Translations under genes and position numbers: made by a program
Shown here: piece after piece, positions 1 to 6,838 of the stretch
Numbering within the stretch: position 1 is the stretch's first letter
Layout of the letters: the number at the start of each line of letters is the position of its first letter
The notes under the pieces: model-generated
What the model saw: the letters and a program-made list of their open reading frames with translations, nothing else
What the model was told of the DNA's origin: nothing
Databases searched by the model: none
Assembly (NCBI GenBank): GCA_045645245.1
Contig: JAZRIK010000113.1
Location: 1 to 12,025, forward strand
Direction of reading: 5' to 3'
Length of the DNA stretch: 12,025 bases
Source: Scatosoma sp045645245
GTDB taxonomy: Bacteria; Bacillota; Clostridia; Christensenellales; Borkfalkiaceae

Positions 1-96
1 CTCGCTGCAATATCCGTGGTCGCAGCCCACGTCCGCAAACGAACGCGTTTTTTTAATCAGCGCGCAAAGCGTATCAATGCGTTTTCCGTAGCCCAT
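1..96 (-). CDS. trmK: tRNA (adenine-N1)-methyltransferase, N-terminal fragment
   Basis: Only the first 32 codons are present; the gene runs off the left edge. The visible peptide has a basic N-terminal helix followed by ADVGCDHGY, the SAM-binding motif I typical of the TrmK (YqfN) family. That family methylates N1 of adenine 22 in the tRNA D-loop. The start is well fixed: its ATG shares one base with the rpoD stop codon (TAATG, 94-98), so translation is probably coupled to rpoD. A position directly after the primary sigma factor gene is the usual place for trmK in Firmicutes. A different class I methyltransferase cannot be excluded from so short a piece, but the motif and the context agree. 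Confidence 0.82.
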   Translation of the reverse strand, partial: MGYGKRIDTLCALIKKTRSFADVGCDHGYCSE

Positions 97-1151
97 TATT
101 CGAGAAAATCTTTCAACTTCTTGCTGCGCGAGGGGTGGCGCAGTTTCCGCAAAGCTTTCGCTTCGATTTGACGGATACGTTCACGCGTGACGTTGAATTC
201 CCTACCCACTTCTTCCAGCGTTCTGGGCTTGCCGTCGTCGATACCGTAGCGCAAACGAAGCACCTTTTCTTCTCTGGGCGTGAGTGTATCCAGCACGTTC
301 AAAAGCTGTTCCTTGAGCATTGTGAACGCTACCGAATCAGGGGGCGTAGTGGTTTTTTCATCTTCGATGAAATCGCCCAAGTGACTGTCTTCTTCTTCGC
401 CGATCGGCGTTTCAAGCGATACGGGGTCTTGCGCGATTTTTTGAATTTCACGTACTCTGTCTTCGTTTACGCCCATTTTTTCCGCAATTTCCGCAGGCGT
501 GGGTTCTCTGCCCAGCTCTTGTAAAAGCACGCGTTGTACCCGCGTGAGCTTGTTGATGGTCTCCACCATATGCACGGGAATACGAATGGTACGCGCTTGA
601 TCTGCAATGGCACGCGTAATCGATTGACGAATCCACCACGTTGCATAGGTGGAAAATTTGAAGCCCTTTTGATAATCGAATTTTTCCACCGCCTTCATCA
701 GCCCCAAATTGCCTTCTTGAATCAAGTCCAAAAACAGCATACCGCGGCCGACGTAGCGTTTCGCAATGGAAACGACCAAACGCAAGTTTGCTTCGGAAAG
801 GCGTTTTTTCGCCGATTCGTCGTTTTCTTGCATTCTGCGTGCCAAATCCACTTCTTCGTCCGCCGACAAAAGGGGCACTCTGCCGATGTCTTTGAGATAC
901 ATCTTAACGGGGTCGTCTAAACCGATGTCGGAAAGCGCTTGTTCAAAAAGCTCCTTATCTCGTTGGTCCTCGTCCACGATTTGAATGCCCGCTTCGTTTA
1001 ACGATTTGTACACGAAGTCGATTTGGTTGGCGGTCGTATCGTATTTTTCCATAATATCGCAAAGCGCGTTGGTGGAAATACTACCCTTTTTGCCGTAGTT
1101 GCTGATAATGCCCGCTAAAATTTCGTTGAGTTTTTGTTCGGATATATTCAC
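96..1151 (-). CDS. rpoD: RNA polymerase primary sigma factor (SigA/RpoD)
   Basis: This is the housekeeping sigma-70 factor that directs RNA polymerase to -35/-10 promoters. The 351 residues show a short region 1.1 (about 1-60), region 1.2 (about 79-108), region 2 (about 113-192), region 3 (about 195-270) and region 4 (about 278-345). In region 2, NLRLVVSIAKRY binds core and YATWWIRQSITRAIADQART forms the -10 recognition helix. Region 4 carries the TLEEVGREFNVTRERIRQIE helix-turn-helix that reads the -35 element. The start is GTG, with a GGAGGA ribosome binding site 7 nt upstream (1159-1164). It follows dnaG after a short AT-rich gap of 53 nt that contains no clear terminator, so the two are probably co-transcribed. 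The length is slightly below the roughly 370 residues of B. subtilis SigA, with no region missing. Confidence 0.98.
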   Translation of the reverse strand: MNISEQKLNEILAGIISNYGKKGSISTNALCDIMEKYDTTANQIDFVYKSLNEAGIQIVDEDQRDKELFEQALSDIGLDDPVKMYLKDIGRVPLLSADEEVDLARRMQENDESAKKRLSEANLRLVVSIAKRYVGRGMLFLDLIQEGNLGLMKAVEKFDYQKGFKFSTYATWWIRQSITRAIADQARTIRIPVHMVETINKLTRVQRVLLQELGREPTPAEIAEKMGVNEDRVREIQKIAQDPVSLETPIGEEEDSHLGDFIEDEKTTTPPDSVAFTMLKEQLLNVLDTLTPREEKVLRLRYGIDDGKPRTLEEVGREFNVTRERIRQIEAKALRKLRHPSRSKKLKDFLE

Positions 1152-1204
1152 CCTTTTATCCTCCGTTTATATATCACGGTTGCCCGTTTTATTTTTTTAA
1201 TTTT

Positions 1205-3016
1205 TTATTTTTTTAATTGATTGATTTTCTTTGTGCATTCTGCGATTTTTCGCATAATATCCTTGCGCTTATCCACGTCGCTTTCAGCCGTTAAGCTTGC
1301 CGCGTACGCAGCGATTTGGTTTTCTAAATCTTCCTTTTCTATCGTTTTTACGCTATCTTCAAAAAACCGTTTCGCAACGTCTCCCGTGAGCTTGTCTTCG
1401 TAATTAAAATCCAAAATCTCACTCAATTCGGCGCTGTCTTGGTCTAAAAATTCGAACAGCTCGCTGGGACGGATTCTCTCACCCGACTTTTCGTGTTCCA
1501 AAACATAATCGGCAATCGTTTGATGGGTGGAATCGGTAAAGTGGAATTTGCTTAAATCCAAATCCTTCGCGTACGGAATAGAAAACAGCTTTGCCGCCAA
1601 AATAAACCGCATCGCCTTTTTGCGCTTGTCCGCGCCCGCTGCCGTTTCCAAAATCCGCGTTTGCTCCTGCACCGCAGGCGTGTGTTTTTCTTGTCCGACG
1701 CCTACTTTGCTGTTTTGTAAATCTCGTTCCAACGCGTGATAGGAAATTCCCGTCTTTTCGCGTAATTTGCGTAAAAGGTCTTCCTTTAAGCTTTCGCTGT
1801 CCGCTTCGGAAACCACTTTGAGTGCTTCGCTCACAAACGCGCGCTTTTCCGTCGTTTCGTTTAAGTCGTACTTGCGCTCGATATAATGGATTTTATAATC
1901 GATGAGCGGCATTGCGTCGTCCAAGCATTTTTGATAAACTTCCTTACCCTGCTTAACCACGTCGTCTGGGTCAGCGCCTTCGGGCAGGGGAACTACTTTT
2001 ACGTTCAGCCCTTCGTCCTTCAAAATCTCCAAGCCGCGCAAGGTGTTTTTCTGCCCTGCAAAGTCGCCGTCGTAGCTAATAAGCACGTTGTCCGAATACC
2101 GCTTGACCAGCCGCGCTTGGTCTTTGGTAAGCGCCGTACCCATAGACGCCACTACGTTTTCAAACCCCGCTTGATACAGCGAAATGGTATCCATATACCC
2201 TTCTACGAAAATTACGTTCGGGATTTGTTTTTGCCGTTTGAGTTTTTTTAGTAAATTGATGTTGTAGAGCGTTTTACTCTTATTAAAGAGCATCGTTTCC
2301 TTGGTGTTTTTGTATTTTGCAAAATCAGTCTTTTCCAAAAGCCGTCCGCCAAACGCCACTACTTCGTCCAACGCGTTGATGATAGGGAAAATCAATCTTC
2401 CCGCCTGCGAATCGACCAGCTTGCCGTTTTTCGACTCGGTCAATACCCCGCTGTCGATTAGGTCTTGGCGCATATATCCTTTGCCCGCCAAATAATCGGG
2501 AAGCGAGAAAAAATCGAGCGATGCGCCCAAACCGAATTTTTTAACGGTGGACGGGGATAATTTGCGCCGTTGAATATATTGCAAGTGCTGCTGCGCGCGT
2601 TCGTCGCCGCCGTAAAGATTGCTTAAATAGAACTTTGCGCTATCCAGCATAATCGCCGCCATTGCGTCCCGCTTTTTCTTCATTTGCTGCGCTTTTTCCG
2701 TATCGAAGTTGCTTTCGGGCACTTGCATTTTCGCGCGCGCTGCCAAGATACGAACCGCGCCCATAAAGTCGGTGGATTCGATTTCCTGCACAAACTTCAC
2801 TACGTCCCCCGACACACCGCAGCCAAAGCAATGGTAAAATTGCTCGGCTTGGTTGACGGCAAACGACGGAGTGCGTTCGTGATGGAAGGGACAGCACGCC
2901 CAGTGCGTATTACCCTTTCTATCCAGCGCCGCATAGCCGGAGATTACTTCGACAATGTCGTTTTTTTGTTTTAGCTCGTCCATAAATCTTGGATCAAGCC
3001 CTCTGCCTACCGCCAC
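1205..3016 (-). CDS. dnaG: DNA primase
   Basis: DnaG makes the RNA primers for lagging-strand and origin synthesis and works with the replicative helicase. The 603 residues match the usual length. The N-terminal CHC2 zinc finger is intact (C42, H45, C63, C66; CPFH then CFGC). The central TOPRIM catalytic domain has the metal-binding Glu in EGYMD (E272) and the acidic pair in YDGD (D316, D318). The conserved basic segment before it, FAKYKNTKET, is present in slightly altered form. The C-terminal part, about 430-603, is helical and divergent, as expected for the helicase-binding domain. The start is GTG, with an AGGAGG site (3025-3030) 8 nt upstream that lies inside the end of dgt. Only one base separates the dgt stop from this start, so coupling is likely. 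Confidence 0.98.
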   Translation of the reverse strand: MAVGRGLDPRFMDELKQKNDIVEVISGYAALDRKGNTHWACCPFHHERTPSFAVNQAEQFYHCFGCGVSGDVVKFVQEIESTDFMGAVRILAARAKMQVPESNFDTEKAQQMKKKRDAMAAIMLDSAKFYLSNLYGGDERAQQHLQYIQRRKLSPSTVKKFGLGASLDFFSLPDYLAGKGYMRQDLIDSGVLTESKNGKLVDSQAGRLIFPIINALDEVVAFGGRLLEKTDFAKYKNTKETMLFNKSKTLYNINLLKKLKRQKQIPNVIFVEGYMDTISLYQAGFENVVASMGTALTKDQARLVKRYSDNVLISYDGDFAGQKNTLRGLEILKDEGLNVKVVPLPEGADPDDVVKQGKEVYQKCLDDAMPLIDYKIHYIERKYDLNETTEKRAFVSEALKVVSEADSESLKEDLLRKLREKTGISYHALERDLQNSKVGVGQEKHTPAVQEQTRILETAAGADKRKKAMRFILAAKLFSIPYAKDLDLSKFHFTDSTHQTIADYVLEHEKSGERIRPSELFEFLDQDSAELSEILDFNYEDKLTGDVAKRFFEDSVKTIEKEDLENQIAAYAASLTAESDVDKRKDIMRKIAECTKKINQLKK

Positions 3017-3017
3017 T

Positions 3018-4046
3018 TTATACCCCTCCTAACGCAAAGTTTGCAGGAATGAACAAATTCTCAAATACCGTCACCGCATAGCGATCGGTCATTCCTGAAA
3101 TATAATCGCATACTACCCGCTCCTTGCCGTCTTGCTCCAAACGGCGCAAGTACCGCGCGGGCAGCTTTTCTACGTTCTTCATAAAATACTCGAACAGCTG
3201 CGTAAGCATACGCTCCGCTCTGTCCTGCATCGCTTTGTTGGCTACGTGATACACGTTTTTGAACATAAACGCGCGCAGCTCGTTCATAGCGCCCATTACT
3301 TCGTCCGACATCTTTACAAAGTTTTGGTTGAGCGAGCTTTGATAGATATCCGCGATCATCGTATTGATGCGCGTTTTCGTTTTATCGCCAAGAATTTCTA
3401 CCGCGGTTTTCGGCAAATCGTTCGCCGTTAAAATACCTGCGCGAATCGCGTCTTCGATGTCGTGGTTAATATACGCAATTCTGTCCGCAAGCGAAACCGC
3501 TTGTCCTTCCAGCGTCATCGGTTTACCCGTACTCTTATGCTGTAAAATTCCGTCGCGGACTTCGTAGGTTAAATTCAAGCCCCGACCGTCCTTTTCGATA
3601 CAATCGACCACGCGGAGCGATTGCTCGTTATGCTCGAAACCATGCGAAGAGAGTTTGTCTAAAACGTGTTCGCCCACGTGGCCAAACGGCGTATGCCCCA
3701 AATCGTGACCAAGCGCAATCGCTTCGGCTAAATCTTCGTTTAAGCAAAGCACGCGCGCAATCGAACGGGCAATTTGCGCTACGTCAAAGGTATGCGTGAG
3801 CCGCGTAATATAGTGATCCCCTTCGGGCGCGCAAAAAACCTGCGTTTTGTTTTTCAACCGTTTGAACGAGTTGCTATATACGATACGGTCTCTATCGCGT
3901 TGAAATTCCGTACGGAAATCGCACGGCTGTTCTTCGCGCAATCTGCCCTTGGTTTGCGACGATTTTTGCGCATACGCTGATAAGAACGTTTCTTCTCTTG
4001 CACATACGCGCTCGCGCACGCAAGAAAAAAATAATTCGTCTTTCAT
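3018..4046 (-). CDS. dgt: deoxyguanosinetriphosphate triphosphohydrolase-like HD-domain protein
   Basis: This is an HD-superfamily metal-dependent phosphohydrolase of the dGTPase family, which hydrolyses dNTPs to nucleoside and triphosphate. The 342 residues contain the family signature SFKRLKNKTQV, then H85 (RLTHTFDVAQ), the HD pair H114-D115 (LGHDLGHTPFGH) and the distal Asp D188 (SLADRIAYINHDIED), so all four metal ligands are present. The length fits the short type-2 class (YpgA/YfbR-like annotations vary) rather than the longer E. coli Dgt. The start is ATG; AAGGAG lies 12 nt upstream (4059-4064), with a closer AAAGGG. It is the first gene of dgt-dnaG-rpoD-trmK, an arrangement common in Clostridia, which suggests coordination of nucleotide pools with replication. 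Substrate preference cannot be read from the sequence. Confidence 0.92.
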   Translation of the reverse strand: MKDELFFSCVRERVCAREETFLSAYAQKSSQTKGRLREEQPCDFRTEFQRDRDRIVYSNSFKRLKNKTQVFCAPEGDHYITRLTHTFDVAQIARSIARVLCLNEDLAEAIALGHDLGHTPFGHVGEHVLDKLSSHGFEHNEQSLRVVDCIEKDGRGLNLTYEVRDGILQHKSTGKPMTLEGQAVSLADRIAYINHDIEDAIRAGILTANDLPKTAVEILGDKTKTRINTMIADIYQSSLNQNFVKMSDEVMGAMNELRAFMFKNVYHVANKAMQDRAERMLTQLFEYFMKNVEKLPARYLRRLEQDGKERVVCDYISGMTDRYAVTVFENLFIPANFALGGV

Positions 4047-4079
4047 ATTGCCCTTTCACTCCTTGTTTTTGCGCGGTTT

Positions 4080-4382
4080 TCACCCTTTCTCTTTTATTAT
4101 TCGACGAAAGTGTGCGTTTTTCCTTTTTTTTGCGTAAAAATTTTTCACTTTTTTATAAATAATTATAAAAAGGGTGGTTTTGCTACTTTTTAGCGCATTT
4201 TGGACGGTTATATTATATATAACCGCTTTTTTATTTTTTAATCGTTGATTTTTCAAAAATACCATACTTTTCGCCTTATATTTATACACTTTTGCCGTTT
4301 TTTCTCTAATAAAGCAACTGCTTCCTGCCGAAAAGGTCAGTTTTTTTAAGTTTATTTTGTCGAAAAATGTCATTGAACGCAT
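4080..4382 (-). CDS. hypothetical lysine-rich small protein, doubtful
   Basis: An open frame of 100 codons begins with ATGCGT, preceded by GGGCGGGCAGG, a purine-rich stretch nearly identical to the one before dtd. An in-frame ATG lies 15 nt further upstream, giving 105 codons. The product would be very basic, with lysine in roughly a quarter of positions and some aromatic residues. It has no signal peptide, clear membrane segment or motif that I recognise. It ends 33 nt before the dgt start. In favour: the initiation region and a length unusual for AT-rich random sequence. Against: low complexity, many AAA/ATA codons unlike the neighbouring genes, a palindrome and possible promoter sequences inside it, and no recognisable family. 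It may be chance, a decayed gene or a lineage-specific small gene. Confidence 0.2.
   Translation of the reverse strand: MRSMTFFDKINLKKLTFSAGSSCFIREKTAKVYKYKAKSMVFLKNQRLKNKKAVIYNITVQNALKSSKTTLFIIIYKKVKNFYAKKRKNAHFRRIIKEKG
4205..4225 (+). terminator. palindrome with T-tract on the plus strand (possible terminator of antisense transcripts)
   Basis: CGGTTATAT and ATATAACCG form a perfect 9-bp stem around a 3-nt loop. On the plus strand the stem is followed by CTTTTTTATTTTTTAA, so it has the form of an intrinsic terminator for plus-strand transcription. On the minus strand no T-run follows. The stem has only three G-C pairs, so the hairpin is weak. No plus-strand gene precedes it. It could instead be a protein-binding operator upstream of dgt. 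Confidence 0.35.
4228..4256 (-). promoter_or_regulatory. possible promoter for the dgt-dnaG-rpoD-trmK operon
   Basis: On the minus strand TTGAAA (4251-4256) is followed after 17 nt by TAAAAA (4228-4233), a fair match to a sigma-A promoter. It lies about 180 nt upstream of dgt, just before the 4205-4225 palindrome. In AT-rich DNA such matches arise easily. A better -10 box, TATAAT at 4162-4167, lies closer to dgt but lacks a convincing -35. Some promoter must exist here because the dtd terminator isolates this unit. Confidence 0.3.
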
Positions 4383-4401
4383 ACCTGCCCGCCCCATTTT
4401 G
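4374..4401 (-). repeat. imperfect direct repeat of the dtd start region (copy A)
   Basis: This 28-base segment matches 5037-5064 without gaps at 24 positions, including a run of 14 identical bases (GGGCAGGTATGCGT on the minus strand). It contains two in-frame ATG codons 15 nt apart, as does the dtd copy, and opens the lysine-rich frame ending at 4080. Similarity fades outside these bounds. Confidence 0.6.
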
Positions 4402-4538
4402 AATATTTACTATGCTTTTAAGCGTGTTTTCTCTAAATACTACTCGCTATTAGCGTTCCATAAAACCGTTAAGCTTCTGTTATCAATACACGCCCAAACG
4501 GCTTGCAGGTTGCTCGCCATTTTGTTCATTTTACATAG

Positions 4539-4566
4539 AAAAAGAACTCTACCCACAGTAGAGTTC
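4539..4566 (-). terminator. intrinsic terminator after dtd
   Basis: GAACTCTAC (4544-4552) and GTAGAGTTC (4558-4566) form a perfect 9-bp stem with a 5-nt loop. In the minus direction the stem is followed at once by TTTTTC. It begins 30 nt after the dtd stop codon, so it closes the dtd transcription unit. On the plus strand the trailing bases are CTTATTTTTG, so weak activity in the other direction is possible. Confidence 0.88.
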
Positions 4567-4595
4567 CTTATTTTTGAAGGGATTGCGCGTTGTTT

Positions 4596-5045
4596 TTACG
4601 CTTTTTCGTCGGTATCGTATAAAATGGTGACAGGCCCGTCGTTGTGTTGGATAATTTGCATATCCGCCCCAAAAACACCCTTTTTTACCACCACGCCGTG
4701 TGATGCGAGTGCTGATAACGCGTATTCGTACAGCGGCTCGGCGGTTTCGGGGCGCGCGGCGAGCGTAAAGCTTGGACGGTTTCCACGCGACGTGTCGCCG
4801 TATAAGGTAAATTGCGATACGAGCAGCACTTCGCCGCCCACGTCTTGAACGGATAAATTCATCTTGCCGTTTTCATCTTCAAACACGCGCAAATTAGCAA
4901 TTTTCTTCATTAAATAGTCCGCCTGCGCCTGCGTATCGCCTGCCTTTACTCCTAAAAATACCACCAGCCCAAACGGTATCTCGGAAATCAATTTCCCGTC
5001 CACTTTTAAGGCGGTTTGTTTTACTCTTTGTACAACTGCACGCAT
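4596..5045 (-). CDS. dtd: D-aminoacyl-tRNA deacylase
   Basis: Dtd hydrolyses D-aminoacyl-tRNA, and mischarged glycyl-tRNA-Ala, to keep D-residues out of proteins. It is a homodimer that acts through its RNA substrate. The 149 residues match the family length. SQFTLYGDT (77-85) and the cross-subunit Gly-cisPro motif NDGPVT (135-140) are both present, as is the family-typical RGNRPSF. The start at the second in-frame ATG gives MRAVVQRV, the canonical N-terminus; an in-frame ATG 15 nt upstream would add MQGAG and is less likely. GGGGGCAGG precedes the chosen start. In many Firmicutes dtd follows relA; here it stands 116 nt behind efp, separated by a moderate hairpin, and I see no good promoter of its own, so partial read-through from efp is possible. 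Confidence 0.96.
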   Translation of the reverse strand: MRAVVQRVKQTALKVDGKLISEIPFGLVVFLGVKAGDTQAQADYLMKKIANLRVFEDENGKMNLSVQDVGGEVLLVSQFTLYGDTSRGNRPSFTLAARPETAEPLYEYALSALASHGVVVKKGVFGADMQIIQHNDGPVTILYDTDEKA

Positions 5046-5064
5046 ACCTGCCCCCTGCATTTTG
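5037..5064 (-). repeat. dtd: dtd translation start region (copy B of the repeat)
   Basis: This is the partner of 4374-4401. It spans the purine-rich ribosome binding site and first codons of dtd, so here the sequence has a known function. The repeat may therefore reflect a copied initiation region, or convergence on a strong purine-rich site plus chance. Confidence 0.6.
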
Positions 5065-5097
5065 CCATTTTTAGCGGTTATTCCCTAAAAACACGAC

Positions 5098-5128
5098 AAA
5101 ACGCAGGACTGATAAAATCCTGCATTTT
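5098..5128 (-). terminator. probable hairpin terminator after efp
   Basis: GCAGGA (5103-5108) and TCCTGC (5118-5123) pair around a 9-nt loop, and four A-T pairs extend the stem beyond one mismatch (5098-5101 with 5125-5128). In the minus direction the hairpin is followed by GTTTTGTCGTGTTTTTAG, a broken T-tract. It lies about 34 nt after the efp stop. The interrupted U-run suggests a leaky terminator, which would allow some transcription into dtd. Confidence 0.55.
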
Positions 5129-5161
5129 GAAGTTATTTTTAAGCTTAAAACTGTGTAGAAA

Positions 5162-5725
5162 TTATACGCGGCTCATATATTCGCCCGTTCTCGTGTCGAT
5201 ACGAATGGTTTCGCCTTCTTCCACGAACATAGGCACTTGAATCGTTGCACCCGTTTCCACTTTCGCGTTCTTCATAACGTTGGTAGCGGTGTTGCCTTTT
5301 ACGCCGGGTTCTGCTTCGATAACTTTGAGTTCAACGAAGTTTTCGGGTTCAACAGAGAACGCTTTGCCGTAAAGGAATTTCACCGTCACGCTGTCGTTTT
5401 CTTTGATGTATTTGAGCGCGTCTTCTACTTGGTCAAACGTAAGGTTTTCTTGGTTCCATTCTTCGTCAACGAAAACGTAGAATTCGCCGTCGAAATACGA
5501 ATACGTCATCTTTTTGGTTTCCACTTGCGCCGTTTCGAGCTTCGTCGTGGGGTTGAACGTTTCGTTGGACAATACTTGTCCCGTGACAACGTTTTTCAAG
5601 GTCGTTCTAACGAACGCCGCGCCTTTACCCGGCTTTACGTGTTGGAAATCGGTGACCGTATAAACGCCACTCTTGTATTCAAACGTTGCGCCTTTACGAA
5701 TATCGCCTGCTAAAATTTGTGCCAT
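5162..5725 (-). CDS. efp: elongation factor P
   Basis: EF-P binds the ribosome between the P and E sites and promotes peptide-bond formation at consecutive prolines. The 187 residues match the family length, with three beta-barrel domains (about 1-64, 65-127 and 130-187). The functional loop in the N-terminal KOW-like domain reads KPGKGAAF, placing Lys34 at the tip, the residue that carries the modification in other bacteria. No modification gene is visible in the window, so the type of modification is unknown. The C-terminal signature GNTATNVMKNAKVETGATI is present. The start is ATG, with AAGGAG 9 nt upstream (5735-5740). It lies 39 nt behind pepP in an arrangement also seen in Bacillus (yqhT-efp), and a single promoter upstream of pepP probably serves both. 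Confidence 0.98.
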   Translation of the reverse strand: MAQILAGDIRKGATFEYKSGVYTVTDFQHVKPGKGAAFVRTTLKNVVTGQVLSNETFNPTTKLETAQVETKKMTYSYFDGEFYVFVDEEWNQENLTFDQVEDALKYIKENDSVTVKFLYGKAFSVEPENFVELKVIEAEPGVKGNTATNVMKNAKVETGATIQVPMFVEEGETIRIDTRTGEYMSRV

Positions 5726-5764
5726 ACAATTATTCTCCTTGTATTACATATATTTTTTGTTAAT

Positions 5765-6817
5765 TTATAAAATGATTAAGTTTTTGTCGGTAAGCGACAT
5801 AAAACTTTTCACTTTTCCGTCTTTGAAGGTCACCGTATCTTCGATACGAATGCCGTATTTGCCCGCTTCATATACCCCCGGCTCGTCCGAGAATACCATT
5901 CCGTCTTGCAGCGTCGTTTCGCCTTTCGGGCTTACCGACGGCGCTTCGTGAATATTCAGCCCGATGCCGTGCCCGAGCGAGTGGGTAAACAATTCGCCGT
6001 AGCCCTGCGACGCTAAATATTCTCTTGCAATCGCGTCGATTTGCTTGCCCGTCATACCGGCTTGGGCTTTTTGCTGCACCAAATTATGCGCGGTGAGCAC
6101 CGCTTGGTATGCTTTTTTGAAGCTTTCGTGCTTTCCGTCGTCGCCGAACAGGAACGTACGCGTAATATCCGAGCAATAGCCGTTTACCTTGCAGCCAAAA
6201 TCAATCAAAATTTCATCGCCAAAGCAAAGCTTGGTATCCCCCGTTTCGTGGTGGGGAACTGCCGCGTGCGCACCGAATGCGACAATCGTATCAAACGATT
6301 TGCCTTGCGCGCCCAGCTTTTGCATCGTGTATTCGAGCAAGGCGGCAATTTCTTTTTCCGTCATTCCTTCTTTGATTTGCGGTAAAATTTCTAAAAACGC
6401 CTTTTCCGCAATCGTGCACGCCTTTTGGATATTTTCCATTTCCCACTCGTTTTTTACCATCAACAAAGTAGAAAGCTGCTTATCCACGTTTTGCATACAA
6501 ATCCCTGCTTTTTCCATCGTCACGTATTCGGAATGGCTGGTTTGGTCAAAGGAAATGCCCACCGATTTGTACGTAGCCAAACGCTTTAACGAGTCGTCTT
6601 GTTTATACAAAACCGCCGTCACTTCCGTACCAGCCACCAGCTTTTCCGCCGCTTCGATATACCGCTTGTCCGTATAAAGCGTCGTACCTGTTTTATCGAT
6701 AATGACAAATCCGTTTTCCGCCGCAAAACCCGTGATATACCGCATCAAATATTCACACGCGGTATAAAACGCTTCGCAGCCGCACGCTTGCCATACTTTT
6801 GCACCGTTTGTTTGCAT
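5765..6817 (-). CDS. pepP: M24-family aminopeptidase P (Xaa-Pro aminopeptidase)
   Basis: This is a cytoplasmic metallopeptidase of the pita-bread fold that removes an N-terminal residue preceding proline. The 350 residues comprise an N-terminal creatinase-like domain (about 1-120) and a catalytic domain (about 125-345). All five metal ligands are visible: D206 (LIDFG), D217 (SDITRTF), H283 (LGHGIGL), E312 (DEPGVY) and E326 (RIED). His189-His190 in VPHHETGD match the substrate-binding His region. No signal peptide is seen. The start is ATG with GAGGA upstream (6825-6829), and a strong promoter lies just before it. It is co-transcribed with efp; the pairing links turnover of proline-containing peptides with translation of proline runs. 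Exact substrate range, dipeptidase or aminopeptidase, cannot be told from the sequence. Confidence 0.93.
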   Translation of the reverse strand: MQTNGAKVWQACGCEAFYTACEYLMRYITGFAAENGFVIIDKTGTTLYTDKRYIEAAEKLVAGTEVTAVLYKQDDSLKRLATYKSVGISFDQTSHSEYVTMEKAGICMQNVDKQLSTLLMVKNEWEMENIQKACTIAEKAFLEILPQIKEGMTEKEIAALLEYTMQKLGAQGKSFDTIVAFGAHAAVPHHETGDTKLCFGDEILIDFGCKVNGYCSDITRTFLFGDDGKHESFKKAYQAVLTAHNLVQQKAQAGMTGKQIDAIAREYLASQGYGELFTHSLGHGIGLNIHEAPSVSPKGETTLQDGMVFSDEPGVYEAGKYGIRIEDTVTFKDGKVKSFMSLTDKNLIIL

Positions 6818-6838
6818 AAAAAATTCCTCTCGTTTACT

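Larger units (their letters stand above)
4047..4595. other. AT-rich spacer between the dtd and dgt transcription units
   Basis: This is the only gap of more than 300 bases without a recognised gene. It is visibly richer in A and T than the genes on either side, with long T and A runs on both strands. It holds, from right to left, the dtd terminator hairpin, a 29-codon open frame (4440-4529), a partial copy of the dtd start region (4374-4401), a lysine-rich open frame of 100 codons (4080-4382), a perfect 9-bp-stem palindrome (4205-4225) and possible promoter elements for the dgt operon. I saw no tRNA, riboswitch or known small-RNA signature. Confidence 0.85.

Noticed and set aside
4358..4390. 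T-loop-like GTTCAAT on the minus strand, suggesting a tRNA
   Set aside because: No acceptor, D-arm or anticodon stem can be formed around it, and the expected pairing of the T-stem is absent.
4357..4848. 163-codon plus-strand open frame spanning the dtd terminator
   Set aside because: It starts with TTG and no ribosome binding site, contains the dtd terminator hairpin and runs antisense through half of dtd. The antisense part is a by-product of dtd codon use.
5065..5097. Possible promoter for dtd (TTGTCG ... TAAAAA)
   Set aside because: The spacing is 20 nt and the hexamers are poor, so it is not supported over read-through from efp.
5137..5150. Perfect 14-base palindrome TTTTAAGCTTAAAA after efp
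   Set aside because: It has no loop, weak A-T pairs and no T-run that would make it a terminator. In AT-rich DNA it is probably chance; the GC-rich hairpin at 5098-5128 is the better terminator.
5237..5713. 158-codon plus-strand open frame
   Set aside because: It mirrors almost the whole of efp, a highly conserved gene; no independent coding evidence.
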